From Bacillota bacterium (GTDB taxonomy: Bacteria > Bacillota > Limnochordia > Limnochordales > ZCTH02-B6): 53,632 nt of DNA. The notes below the pieces were generated by a model, which saw only the letters and a program-made list of their open reading frames with translations, did no database searches and was not told the DNA's origin. This document shows, one piece after another, positions 17,072 through 25,095 of this stretch (position 1 is its first letter; every line of letters begins with the position of its first letter). Location: assembly GCA_017577945.1 (NCBI GenBank), contig PKQS01000015.1, positions 1 through 53,632 of the forward strand. Direction: 5' to 3'. Made by a program: the position numbers and the translations under genes.

Positions 17072-17699
17072 CCCCGCCTGCCACCTCCTCGGACCTATTG
17101 TCGCCTAAACCGTACCGTTCACGCAACAGCGTCTCGGCGACGTAGGCCGCCTGCCGCCTGGAACCGACGCCACACTTGGCGTAGATGTTGCGCAGGTGGG
17201 TCCGCACGGTCGAGTAGGAAATGGTCAATTCTTCGGCAATCTCTTTGGCGCTGTAGCGCTGGGCGATGTACGGCAGGATGTCCCACTCGCGCGGCGTCAG
17301 AGACTCCACCAGCCGGCGATCCGGCCGGTCCGGCGCCGGGTCGCTGGCGCGCGCCAGGTCGAACAGCCGGGCGATGAAGCGATGCGGCGGCGTCCGCTCG
17401 GTCAGGACCGCCGCCACGCCCATGTTGCGGGCCCGCTGGGCGCGCGCCGCATCGCCCACGTCGTCCAGCATCACGATGGGCACGCCCGGCATGCGCACCT
17501 TCAGGACGCGCACCACCGTGCGCAGGCTGACGCCTAGGTCCAAGGCGGCCACGATGACGTCGGGCCGCGGGACTTCGTTCAGCCGGTGTACGTCGTGGAG
17601 CTCGAAGACGATGCGGATGCGCGAGTCGCGGCGCAGCACAGCCCAAAGCGGCGAGCGCGGCAAGCGCCTCGGCACGAGCAAACCGACACCGAGCGACAT
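16923..17699 (-). CDS. LuxR-type response-regulator-like transcription factor
   Basis: 258 residues from ATG 17699 (AGGAGGTG eleven bases upstream). The N-terminal half resembles a receiver domain: Asp in DVIVAALDLG is in the phospho-acceptor place, but the N-terminal acidic pair and the late Lys are missing, so it may not be phosphorylated. The C-terminal LuxR helix-turn-helix is clear: LTPREWDILPYIAQ, SAKEIAEELTISYSTVRTHL, NIYAKCGV. After it the frame runs on for about 65 residues of low-quality sequence that overlaps the NifU-N gene in another frame. Targets unknown; a promoter of its own operon is possible. Confidence 0.8.
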   Translation of the reverse strand: MSLGVGLLVPRRLPRSPLWAVLRRDSRIRIVFELHDVHRLNEVPRPDVIVAALDLGVSLRTVVRVLKVRMPGVPIVMLDDVGDAARAQRARNMGVAAVLTERTPPHRFIARLFDLARASDPAPDRPDRRLVESLTPREWDILPYIAQRYSAKEIAEELTISYSTVRTHLRNIYAKCGVGSRRQAAYVAETLLRERYGLGDNRSEEVAGGDELRGRDGGPDAESERVQVHAGSGGHRGARRVVHEQGTGAGPSAGGETF

Positions 17700-17771
17700 C
17701 AGCCCGGTTGCACCTCCTGGAACCACGGGTCTCCGGGGTCGTCGGCCGGTGCTCGGTGCTTGCCCCAACAT

Positions 17772-18110
17772 TCAATCTTGGCCGGCGCTTTCCTTCATCT
17801 TTTTTTGACGACTCGCCGCGAGGGAACGATTCGTGCGATCGACCAGGTCCGCGGCCGTTTCCAGCTGCTCCTGCACCAAGTCGTCGCCGGAGATCTCGAT
17901 GCGCAGCCGCTCGCGCACAATCCTCATGCGCCGCTTCGGCACGGCCCGCAGGCGGCGCCATTCTTCGGCGAAGCGCTCGCGCCACGCCGCGCTGGGCTCG
18001 CGGGACAGCCGCAGGTAGATGGCGTAATATCCCGGCTCGGCGGCCGGCTCCGTGTAGTCGTCCACATCCACGATGTCGACCCGTTCCGGCTCGATGCCTC
18101 CGGGCCCCAT
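17772..18110 (-). CDS. Small hypothetical protein
   Basis: 112 residues. An N-terminal acidic part (VDIVDVDDYTEPAAEPGYYA) runs into a strand-helix segment YAIYLRLSREPSAAWRERFA and a long charged helix. No membrane segment. It sits 31 bases after the DegT aminotransferase and just before the LuxR-type gene, so it is probably in the same operon. No family recognised. Confidence 0.6.
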   Translation of the reverse strand: MGPGGIEPERVDIVDVDDYTEPAAEPGYYAIYLRLSREPSAAWRERFAEEWRRLRAVPKRRMRIVRERLRIEISGDDLVQEQLETAADLVDRTNRSLAASRQKKMKESAGQD

Positions 18111-18141
18111 AACGACCGCCCCCGCCCGGCGCGGCCCGCGT

Positions 18142-19254
18142 TCACTCGGCCAGCACGCGCGCCGCCTCGATCATCGCCTGCACCACGGTTTCCACTTGCT
18201 CGTCCGTAAGGCTCGCGTGCACCGGCACCGACAGCACGTGCCGCGCCGCTTCCTCCGCCACCGGCAGCCGCTCGTTGCCGTAGCCCAGCTTCTGGTAAAA
18301 CGGCTGCTGGTGCAGCGCGAGGGGATAGATGGCCGCGCTGTCGACCCCGCGCCGGCGCAGCTCTTCGGACAGAGCGTCGCGATTCTTATGCCGCACCGTG
18401 TACTGGTGGTACACGTGATAATAGCCTTCCGGCTCCACCGGCAGCTTGTACTCGCCGATGTCCGCCAGCGCCTCGGTGAGCCGCCGCGCGTTCCGCCGCC
18501 GGCGCAGGTTCATCTGCTCCAGCTTGCGCAGCTGCACCAACCCGATGGCTGCCGCGATGTCGGTCATGCGGTAGTTGTACCCGAGACGGTCGTGCACGTA
18601 GCGGCCCACGCGCCCGTGGTTGATGAGCCGGCGCACCCGCTCCGCCACCTCGTCGGAGTCGGTGACGACCATGCCGCCTTCGCCCGTGGCCAGGTTCTTC
18701 GTGGCGTAGAAGCTGAACGCCGCGGCCAAGCCGAAGCTGCCGGCCCGGCGCCCCCGGTAGGCGGCTCCGTGGGCCTGCGCCGCGTCTTCGACGATGACCG
18801 CACCGAACTCGCTGGCCACGGCGCGGATGCGGGCCATGTCGCACGTCAGGCCGAACAGGTGGACCGGCATGACCACTTTGGCGGGCGTGCCCGCGTCGGC
18901 CAGCCGCTGCAGCGTCTGGCGCAGCGACTCCGGGCACATGTTGTACGTGTCCGGCTCGATGTCGCAGAAGACGGGCACCGCGCCCGCATGCAAGATCGAG
19001 TTGGCGGTCGCAATAAACGTAAACGGGGTCGTCACCACCCGGTCGCCCGGCTGCACGCCCACGCCCAACAGCGCCGCGTGCAGCGCCACTGTGCCGTTGG
19101 CGACCGCGATCGCGTGCCGGACCCCGATGTACGCGGCGAATTCTTGTTCAAACCTGCGGACCATGGGCCCGCTTGCGATTTGTCCTGACCGCAGCACTTG
19201 GCTGACGGCCTCGATCTCCTCTTCGCCCAGGTAGGGCTTGGCCAACGGAATCAA
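18142..19254 (-). CDS. DegT/DnrJ/EryC1/StrS-family sugar aminotransferase
   Basis: 370 residues. PLP-dependent transfer of an amino group to a keto-sugar nucleotide. The order is right: IPLAKPYLGEEEIEAV, SGQIASGPMVRRFE, HAIAVANGTVALHAAL, VEDAAQAHGA, and the PLP Lys in FYATKNLATGEGGM. Its partner directly upstream is a Gfo/Idh/MocA dehydrogenase, the pair that makes 3-amino-3-deoxy sugars (GnnA/GnnB in lipid A, WlbA/WlbC-E in O-antigen). Without an acyltransferase or glycosyltransferase nearby the exact product is open. Confidence 0.9.
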   Translation of the reverse strand: MIPLAKPYLGEEEIEAVSQVLRSGQIASGPMVRRFEQEFAAYIGVRHAIAVANGTVALHAALLGVGVQPGDRVVTTPFTFIATANSILHAGAVPVFCDIEPDTYNMCPESLRQTLQRLADAGTPAKVVMPVHLFGLTCDMARIRAVASEFGAVIVEDAAQAHGAAYRGRRAGSFGLAAAFSFYATKNLATGEGGMVVTDSDEVAERVRRLINHGRVGRYVHDRLGYNYRMTDIAAAIGLVQLRKLEQMNLRRRRNARRLTEALADIGEYKLPVEPEGYYHVYHQYTVRHKNRDALSEELRRRGVDSAAIYPLALHQQPFYQKLGYGNERLPVAEEAARHVLSVPVHASLTDEQVETVVQAMIEAARVLAE

Positions 19255-19290
19255 CGGATGCGCCTCCTGCCCTGCGGCGTACCGGACCGG

Positions 19291-20289
19291 CTACACCGCG
19301 ACGTACTTGACCGACGGCAGCTTCTCCTTGTACACCGCCGCCTGTATACGCTCCACCACTTCCAGCGCCGCCAAGGCGTCGCGCACGCCGATGAGCGGCC
19401 GGCATCCGGTGCGTATGCAGTCCAGGAAGTGCTTCGCCTGCGCCAGCAGCGGCTCCTGATCGGGCACGAAAATGCGCTCGCCCACGTTTTCCATCTTGGG
19501 CGGTGCCTCCTGCCCGTGGCTGCCGTGATACACCCGCGTATCCCGCGTCAGCAGCAGCCGCCGTTCGATGTAATCCATCTCGATGAAGGCGTCTTCGCAG
19601 GTCACTTCCATCTTGCGCGCCTTCTGCTCGGTGACCCGCGAAGCCGTGAACGTAACGATGACGCCGTTGGTCAGCCGAGCGATGGCCACCGCGTGGTCGA
19701 CGAACACTTCCGACTTGACTCGCCGGCCGAAGGCTTGTACCTCCTGCACGTCGGCGCCGGTCAAGTAGCGGACGACATCGATATCGTGCACCATCATGTC
19801 CTGGATGACGTCCAGATCCTTCACCCGCGGATCATACGGCGACGTCCGCCGGACGTCGATGGCGATGACTTTCTGGTTCTTGAGGAGTTTGGCCAGCTCT
19901 TGCACGGCGGGATTGAAGCGCTCGATGTGGCCGACCTGCACCGTGCAGTCGCTTTCCTCCGCCAGCCGGGCCAATTCCTGGGCCTCCTCGACGGTGCGGC
20001 ACACGGGCTTTTCCACGAGAACGTGCACGCCGCGCTCGAGCGCCATCCGGGAGTATTCAAAATGAAAATTCGTGGGCGCGGCGATGGCGACCGCGTCCAC
20101 GTTCGCGAGCAGATCCGAAACACTCGAAAAAGCCGTCACCTCATACTGGCGGGCGACGGCGCCGGCGGCTTTTTCGTCGGGGTCGTAGATGCCGATGAAG
20201 TTGCAAAGATGATTGAAGTGGTCGAAAGCCCGAGCGTGCAAGCGGCCCATCTTTCCTACGCCGATCACGCCCACTCGCAATTTCTGCAT
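19291..20289 (-). CDS. Gfo/Idh/MocA-family oxidoreductase (UDP-sugar 3-dehydrogenase-like)
   Basis: 332 residues. N-terminal Rossmann fold VGVIGVGKMGRLHARAFD, then AIAAPTNFHFEYSRMAL and the hallmark EKPVCRT; VQVGHIERFNPAV and MVHDIDVVRYL supply the catalytic region. It oxidises a sugar hydroxyl with NAD. With the DegT gene 36 bases downstream this looks like a UDP-GlcNAc 3-dehydrogenase step. GGGAGG lies about eight bases before ATG 20289. Its promoter is probably the extended -10 at 20391-20399. Confidence 0.88.
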   Translation of the reverse strand: MQKLRVGVIGVGKMGRLHARAFDHFNHLCNFIGIYDPDEKAAGAVARQYEVTAFSSVSDLLANVDAVAIAAPTNFHFEYSRMALERGVHVLVEKPVCRTVEEAQELARLAEESDCTVQVGHIERFNPAVQELAKLLKNQKVIAIDVRRTSPYDPRVKDLDVIQDMMVHDIDVVRYLTGADVQEVQAFGRRVKSEVFVDHAVAIARLTNGVIVTFTASRVTEQKARKMEVTCEDAFIEMDYIERRLLLTRDTRVYHGSHGQEAPPKMENVGERIFVPDQEPLLAQAKHFLDCIRTGCRPLIGVRDALAALEVVERIQAAVYKEKLPSVKYVAV

Positions 20290-20357
20290 GCATTATCCTC
20301 CCGTTCGCCTCGACAGCTGCTGATACGTTGTGCAGGTCGGGCCGCCTACAATAGCCG

Positions 20358-20385
20358 GGGTCGGTATAGCAATACCCCTCGACCC
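20358..20385 (-). promoter_or_regulatory. Bulged palindrome at the start of the sugar-gene operon
   Basis: GGGTC-GGTAT (20358-20367) and ATACC (20372-20376), a four-base bulge, then GACCC (20381-20385) form a ten-pair hairpin with loop AGCA. It starts at the predicted transcription start (about 20384) of the minus-strand operon, so it may be an operator or a 5' mRNA hairpin. Confidence 0.45.
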
Positions 20386-20879
20386 GTCTCATTCTATCAA
20401 ACCCGCCGCGCCCGCGCACGGTGAGTTTGTGCCGAATTTCACAGGCGCGATGTCCCGGTTCGAGTCTCCCTCGCGCACAAGCCCTGCCGCCGATGCGTCA
20501 TCGAGGTTGCGCGTGCAGCAAGCGGTCATGTCGGCTAGATCAGACAGCCGCGCCTCCGGGCCCGGCTGCAGCCATGCGGCGAACTCCGGGGCCGTTGCGG
20601 GTAGTCGAAAAACGTGGCCTGTCGTGCGACGTCTTCCTGTATTTCCCACGTCAAGACGGAAACCCGCGTCTTACCTGGCAGGCGGCGAAAAGGGGCCGCG
20701 TCCCGCTGCTTAGGCCGCTCCCCGTCCAGGAGCGAAAACCCGTCCACCAAGCCTGCCCCCACGCGCCGGCACGTTCCTCGAATGTCTTTTGTTTCTTCAG
20801 CATGCGCGGCTTTCCTGCTCTTGACACCGCTTTCCGCAGCGGCCCGGCAGTTTCCGGCGCGCCTGTCACCGATAGGGAC

Positions 20880-20908
20880 GTGACAAACGGCTGCCAACAC
20901 GGTAAAGT
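20880..20908 (+). promoter_or_regulatory. Promoter of the gene at 20982
   Basis: GTGACA, 17-base spacer, TAAAGT. The leader of about 67 bases contains a small hairpin (GCTGC-CGATA-GCAGC, 20948-20962). Confidence 0.5.
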
Positions 20909-20981
20909 GCAAGGAAGAGGAGCTGTTTCGTAGTATGGAGTATTAGCTGCCGATAGCAGCGGAAATCACGGGTGAACGGCG

Positions 20982-21362
20982 ATGCGGGAACGCACAGCGG
21001 TTACGTTGCCGGTACAAACGCGGGAAGTCGTCTCGTACGAAGACGATGTCTACGCCTGGACATACCTCGACCAGCAGGACGGTCTCATCCGCTACGAAGC
21101 GTACGTGGTGGGCTACGACGACTTCGGCCGGCCCACGACGCTGGAGTTCGTGTTCGAGGAAGGCGCGTACCGGCTGGAGGAGTTTCCCGAAGTGCACCGC
21201 ATCTGGCTCGAAGCTTTCCCGGGCCCGCTGAGCGAGCAAGACTGGGAGCAGCTGCACAAAGTGTTCGAGGCCCACGAGCAGTACCTGAAGAAGGTCAACC
21301 GCCTGCGCTGGACGCACCGGCTGCGCGCCTTGGGCTACGACGTCATCAGCCGCGCGTGGTAA
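20982..21362 (+). CDS. Hypothetical protein, acidic
   Basis: 126 residues. The middle (YEAYVVGYDDFGRPTTLEFV) looks like a small beta-sheet, the C-terminal third (WEQLHKVFEAHEQYLKKVN) like charged helices. Start MRERTAVTLP at ATG 20982 with GGGTGA upstream. No membrane segment, no catalytic motif. It has its own promoter and stands alone, converging on the thioesterase gene. No family recognised. Confidence 0.65.
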   Translation: MRERTAVTLPVQTREVVSYEDDVYAWTYLDQQDGLIRYEAYVVGYDDFGRPTTLEFVFEEGAYRLEEFPEVHRIWLEAFPGPLSEQDWEQLHKVFEAHEQYLKKVNRLRWTHRLRALGYDVISRAW

Positions 21363-21407
21363 TCGTCGCGGACGCGTGCGCCTGGCCCGCGCCCGCGTCC
21401 GGCCGTC

Positions 21408-21938
21408 TCAGCCGCGGGCGGCGACGCCGCCCTGCAGAGCCTCCGCCAGCGGCGCCAGCTTTTCCCACACGTCCGGAAATCGCTTCTTCACATCGACGGG
21501 CCGGTGCTGCGCGTCGACGAACGCGTGGCTCGTCTCCCCTTCCGCCGCCAGCAGGCCCGGATGCGCCAGGAGCTCATCCGGCTTCGCTGCGGCCGTTTCT
21601 GCCCCGTCGCCGCCGGGCGCGCTCGCGTCCGCCTCGGGCAGCCGGTACACTTGGTAGCGGAAACGCATGCGCGTCCGCGTCAGCTCCAAAAGGCGCGTCT
21701 CCAGCCGAATCCAGTCGTCGTAGCGGGTCGAGGCGATGTAGCGGCAGCGCGCTTCCAGCACCGGCAGGAACAAGCCCGAGCGCTCCAGTTCCGCGTACTT
21801 CAGTCCGCAGGCGCGCAGCAGTTCCGTCCGCCCGATGACGAACCAGTCTAGGTAGCGCGCGTGGTACGTGATGCCCATCGAGTCGCACTCGTCGTAGCGC
21901 ACCCGGAACAGGCAGCGACCCAACAGCTTTCCGTCCAT
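21408..21938 (-). CDS. Hot-dog-fold acyl-CoA thioesterase (YbgC/4HBT family)
   Basis: 176 residues. The active-site segment VRYDECDSMGITYHARYLDW has the catalytic Asp of 4-hydroxybenzoyl-CoA thioesterases (D-x-x-G-x-x-x-x-x-x-Y), followed by the long central helix FVIGRTELLRACG. It hydrolyses an acyl-CoA. An unusual insertion of about 25 Ala/Gly/Glu-rich residues (about 107-130) lies in the second half. It lies 42 bases after pckA. Because a DHNA-CoA thioesterase is needed for menaquinone synthesis and a men operon ends 1.7 kb away, that role is possible but not shown. Confidence 0.82.
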   Translation of the reverse strand: MDGKLLGRCLFRVRYDECDSMGITYHARYLDWFVIGRTELLRACGLKYAELERSGLFLPVLEARCRYIASTRYDDWIRLETRLLELTRTRMRFRYQVYRLPEADASAPGGDGAETAAAKPDELLAHPGLLAAEGETSHAFVDAQHRPVDVKKRFPDVWEKLAPLAEALQGGVAARG

Positions 21939-21980
21939 CGCGATGCCCCCGTCGGCGCCCGCGTGCGCCGGGCGCCCGGC

Positions 21981-23513
21981 TTACTGGAACCGCCGGTAGT
22001 TTTCCGCAAACAAGCCGCGCAAATGGGCCGCCTGCGCGTCGTAGGCCTCCTTGTCGGCCCACATGGCCCGCGGATCCAGAAGCTCATCCGGCACGCCCGG
22101 GCAGCGCGTCGGGATGAGCAAGCCGAAATGTTCTTCCTTGCGGTACTCGACGTCGTCCAGCGCGCCCGTCAGCGCCGCCGCGATCAACGCCCGGGTGTAC
22201 GGCAGGCTGATGCGCTGCCCGACGCCATAAGGGCCGCCGACCCACCCGGTGTTGACCAGGTACACCTTCGTGCGGTGGCGGCGGATGCGCTCGCCCAGCA
22301 TCTTGGCGTACAGCGTCGCAGGCAGCGGCAGGAACGGCTCGCCGAACGCCGTGGAGAAGGTGGCCTCCGGCGTCGTAACGCCCCGCTCGGTGCCGGCCAG
22401 CTTGCTGGTGTAGCCGGAGAGAAAGTAATACATGGCCTGCTCTTCGTCCAGCCGGGCGATGGGCGGCAGCACGCCGAACGCGTCGGCGCTGAGGAAGAAG
22501 ATGATGTTCGGATGGCCCGCCACGCCCTCGAGCACCGCGCCCGGGATGTGGTCCACGGGATACGCCGCGCGCGTGTTCTCCGTCAGCGACGCGTCGTCGT
22601 ACTTCGGCTCCCGCGTCCGCTCGTCGAGCACCACGTTCTCCAGCAACGCCCCGAAGCGGATCGCGTCCCAGATTTGCGGCTCTTTCTCCCGCGACAGGCC
22701 GATGGTCTTGGCGTAGCAGCCGCCTTCGAAGTTGAAGGTGCCTTCGTCGGACCAGCCGTGCTCGTCGTCGCCGATGAGGCGGCGATTGGGGTCCGCGGAC
22801 AACGTGGTCTTGCCCGTGCCCGACAAGCCGAAGAACAGCGCCACGTCGCCCCGCTCGCCCACGTTGGCCGCGCAATGCATGGGCAGCACGCCGCGCTCGG
22901 GCAGCAGCGCGTTCATGACGCTGAAGACCGACTTCTTCAGCTCGCCCGCGTAGCGGGTGCCGCCGATGAGAATGATTTGCTTGCCGAAGTGGATGATGAT
23001 GAATGCCTCCGAACGGGTGCCGTCTCGTTCCGGCACCGCCTCAAACCCCGGCGCGTAAATCAGGTGCCAGTGTGCGAACGGTTGCGGTGCCGGTTCGCGG
23101 ACCAGCAGGTTGCGGGCAAACGCGTTGTGCCATGCAAGCTCCGTCACGACCCGCACCCGCAGCTGGTGGCTTGGCGCCTTCCCCACGGCGCCGTCGAACA
23201 CGAACAGCTCCCGCCCGCGCAAATATTCCGCCACCCGCTGCAGCAGCGCCTCGAACACCGGCTCCTCGATGGGCTGGTTCACCGGGCCGAACGCCACGCG
23301 CCCTTCGGCCCACGCGTCGCGGACGATGAACTTGTCCTTCGGCGAGCGGCCCGTATACTTCCCGGTCTCCACCACGAACGCGCCGCCGGCCGCAAAGCGC
23401 CCTTCGCCCCGCAGCACCGCCCGCTCCAGCAGCTCGGCGGTGGACAAGTTGTAATGGACTTTGCTCGCCCCAGCCAAGATCTGGTCCACCACGTTGCCCG
23501 TCACGATGGCCAC
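21981..23513 (-). CDS. pckA: Phosphoenolpyruvate carboxykinase (ATP)
   Basis: About 510 residues from GTG 23513; the open frame extends 19 codons further without family support. It converts oxaloacetate and ATP to PEP, CO2 and ADP in gluconeogenesis. Motifs: [10 protein letters not shown], the kinase-1a loop [20 protein letters not shown] with the metal Asp, [14 protein letters not shown], and the substrate-binding [10 protein letters not shown]. This is the ATP-dependent class. The gene has no obvious partner; the thioesterase gene follows. Confidence 0.96.
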   Translation of the reverse strand: MAIVTGNVVDQILAGASKVHYNLSTAELLERAVLRGEGRFAAGGAFVVETGKYTGRSPKDKFIVRDAWAEGRVAFGPVNQPIEEPVFEALLQRVAEYLRGRELFVFDGAVGKAPSHQLRVRVVTELAWHNAFARNLLVREPAPQPFAHWHLIYAPGFEAVPERDGTRSEAFIIIHFGKQIILIGGTRYAGELKKSVFSVMNALLPERGVLPMHCAANVGERGDVALFFGLSGTGKTTLSADPNRRLIGDDEHGWSDEGTFNFEGGCYAKTIGLSREKEPQIWDAIRFGALLENVVLDERTREPKYDDASLTENTRAAYPVDHIPGAVLEGVAGHPNIIFFLSADAFGVLPPIARLDEEQAMYYFLSGYTSKLAGTERGVTTPEATFSTAFGEPFLPLPATLYAKMLGERIRRHRTKVYLVNTGWVGGPYGVGQRISLPYTRALIAAALTGALDDVEYRKEEHFGLLIPTRCPGVPDELLDPRAMWADKEAYDAQAAHLRGLFAENYRRFQ

Positions 23514-23682
23514 CCCGTATAACCCCCCCGCTTCTCGGCCGAGCGGGCGGCTGCTGCACGCCGTCCCCACCGCTCAGCCCCGCCGTGCTCGCTAACGGAT
23601 TCGGCCCAAGCCATCCAGTTCCTTCCGTCCCGATTCCCCCTATCGTATGTCCCTCTCACGCGCGCCTTGCCAGGCGGCCCCG

Positions 23683-25095
23683 TCAGGAGACTGGTTCCGC
23701 CAGACCATCGCTGAGACCACCGCTGCCCGCAGCCGCCAGTTCCCGGATGAGCGCCTCGATGCGCGCGGCCGGCTCGTCCAGCAAGGGCCCGTGGCCGGGC
23801 GCGAGGATGCGCGCCGGTACTTCCTTGAGCCTGGACAAAGTCTGCAAATACTGCTCCATGTGGCCGCCGGGAGGGCCAGCACGGGAGGAGCCGCCGCCGG
23901 CGTTGTCGCCGGTGAACAGCACGGCCCGCTCGCGCAGGAAGAAGCAAAGATGGTCGGGGGAATGGCCAGGGGCGTGGATGACGTCCAAGTGCAAGGCGCC
24001 CACGGAGATGGTCTCGCCGCCGAAAAGAGGCTGGTCGACGTCCAGGCCGTAGCGCTCGCGCAAGGCTTCCAAGGCCGAGGCGTGGGCCCGGACGGGGCAG
24101 CCGAACCTTTGCCGCAGCGCCGGCGCGCCGCCTGCGTGGCCGGGATGTGCGTGGGTCAGCAAGAGGGCTTTTACGGCCGGACGTCCCCGGCGGCGCCAGA
24201 GGTCGCACACGCGCGCCGCGCTTTCGTCGCCCGCGGGGCCGGCGTCGACGAGAACGGCTTCGCCGCCATGGGAGATGAGGTACACGTTGGCCTCGCCCGC
24301 GGGCGAGGCTGGCGAGGGCACGGGCGCGACGGCCACGCCTTGCCCCGAAAGCACCGCCAGCAGCGTCTCGGGCGTGTTGGGCTCCAGCACCTCTTCCCGC
24401 GGCCAGGAGGCGTCCTGAAAGGCCCGCACGGCGGCCCGGGCCCCGCCCAGCGAGGCCAGCTTCTCCAGCAGCGCCTTCGTGGGCCGCATCAGCGGCAGCT
24501 CGCCGGCCGCCTCGCGCGCCAGCGCCTCCTCCACGGGCAGCCAGCACCCGACGCTGACTTCGGGTGCGAACGGTGCAGGCTCCGCGCTCCCCGTGGCGTC
24601 GGCCACAAAAAAGCGCGTGTCGAATCGGAGCGGCGCCGCGGGCGGCGTCACCCAGCGCACCACATACCCGAGGCGCTCGCCCGCCAGCCGCCAGCCGCAG
24701 GCGCCGGCCGCGGCCAGCAAAGTCGTTTCGCCCGCGTGCAGCTGCGCCCGCACGGCCCGCAGCGTTTCCACGTGCAGCGCCGCTCCTTCGGGCTGCCACA
24801 GCGGCCTGCCCGCCGCGTCGTAGGCCAGCAGCAATCCGACTTCTTCGAACGTTTCCCGGATGGCCGCCGCAGCGAAGGCCCGCTGGTCCGCGGGCAGCCC
24901 CGCGGCCTGCAGCTCCCCGGGACGCTGTGCGGCGTATTCGTGGTCCTGCGGCTCCACCGCGCCGCCCGGGAACACGTAAAATCCGGCGCCGACGCGCAGC
25001 GACGCCGGCCGCGCGGTCATGTACACCAAGTTCGGTTCGCGCACCAAGAGCAGCGAGGCCGCGGGGCGCGGCGTCACGGGGGGCAAGCCGCTCAC
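23683..25095 (-). CDS. Nudix hydrolase fused to metallo-beta-lactamase-fold domain
   Basis: 470 residues. The N-terminal domain (about 1-230) is Nudix: GGAV at 44-47 and RETFEEVG at 80-87, with a long insertion in the Nudix box like that of the CoA-diphosphatase-like NUDT7/19 group. The C-terminal domain (about 255-460) is a metallo-beta-lactamase fold of the LACTB2/glyoxalase-II type, with APGHSPDHL and FTGDNAGG. The zinc motif reads THAHPGH rather than the usual T-H-x-H-x-D-H, so the Asp is lost and one metal site may be weak. It starts with GTG 25095 overlapping the menE stop (GTGA). The fusion and position hint at CoA or prenyl-diphosphate housekeeping for menaquinone synthesis. Confidence 0.87.
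   Translation of the reverse strand: MSGLPPVTPRPAASLLLVREPNLVYMTARPASLRVGAGFYVFPGGAVEPQDHEYAAQRPGELQAAGLPADQRAFAAAAIRETFEEVGLLLAYDAAGRPLWQPEGAALHVETLRAVRAQLHAGETTLLAAAGACGWRLAGERLGYVVRWVTPPAAPLRFDTRFFVADATGSAEPAPFAPEVSVGCWLPVEEALAREAAGELPLMRPTKALLEKLASLGGARAAVRAFQDASWPREEVLEPNTPETLLAVLSGQGVAVAPVPSPASPAGEANVYLISHGGEAVLVDAGPAGDESAARVCDLWRRRGRPAVKALLLTHAHPGHAGGAPALRQRFGCPVRAHASALEALRERYGLDVDQPLFGGETISVGALHLDVIHAPGHSPDHLCFFLRERAVLFTGDNAGGGSSRAGPPGGHMEQYLQTLSRLKEVPARILAPGHGPLLDEPAARIEALIRELAAAGSGGLSDGLAEPVS

Larger units (their letters stand above)
20290..20981. other. 692-bp intergenic region without a convincing gene
   Basis: Small open frames on both strands have no plausible start or family character. 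On the minus strand an extended -10, TGATAGAAT (20399-20391), should drive the Gfo/DegT operon. On the plus strand GTGACA (20880-20885), 17 bases, TAAAGT (20903-20908) should drive the gene at 20982. The 450 bases between these two promoters look unstructured and show no match to a known RNA that I can recognise. Confidence 0.5.

Noticed and set aside
20448..20475. GGTTCGAGTC, which looks like a tRNA T-loop
   Set aside because: The flanking bases do not pair as a T-stem, and no acceptor stem or anticodon arm is found upstream.
20535..20912. Minus-strand frame of 125 codons in the intergenic region
   Set aside because: No ribosome site, no domain, and unusual Cys/Arg-rich composition.
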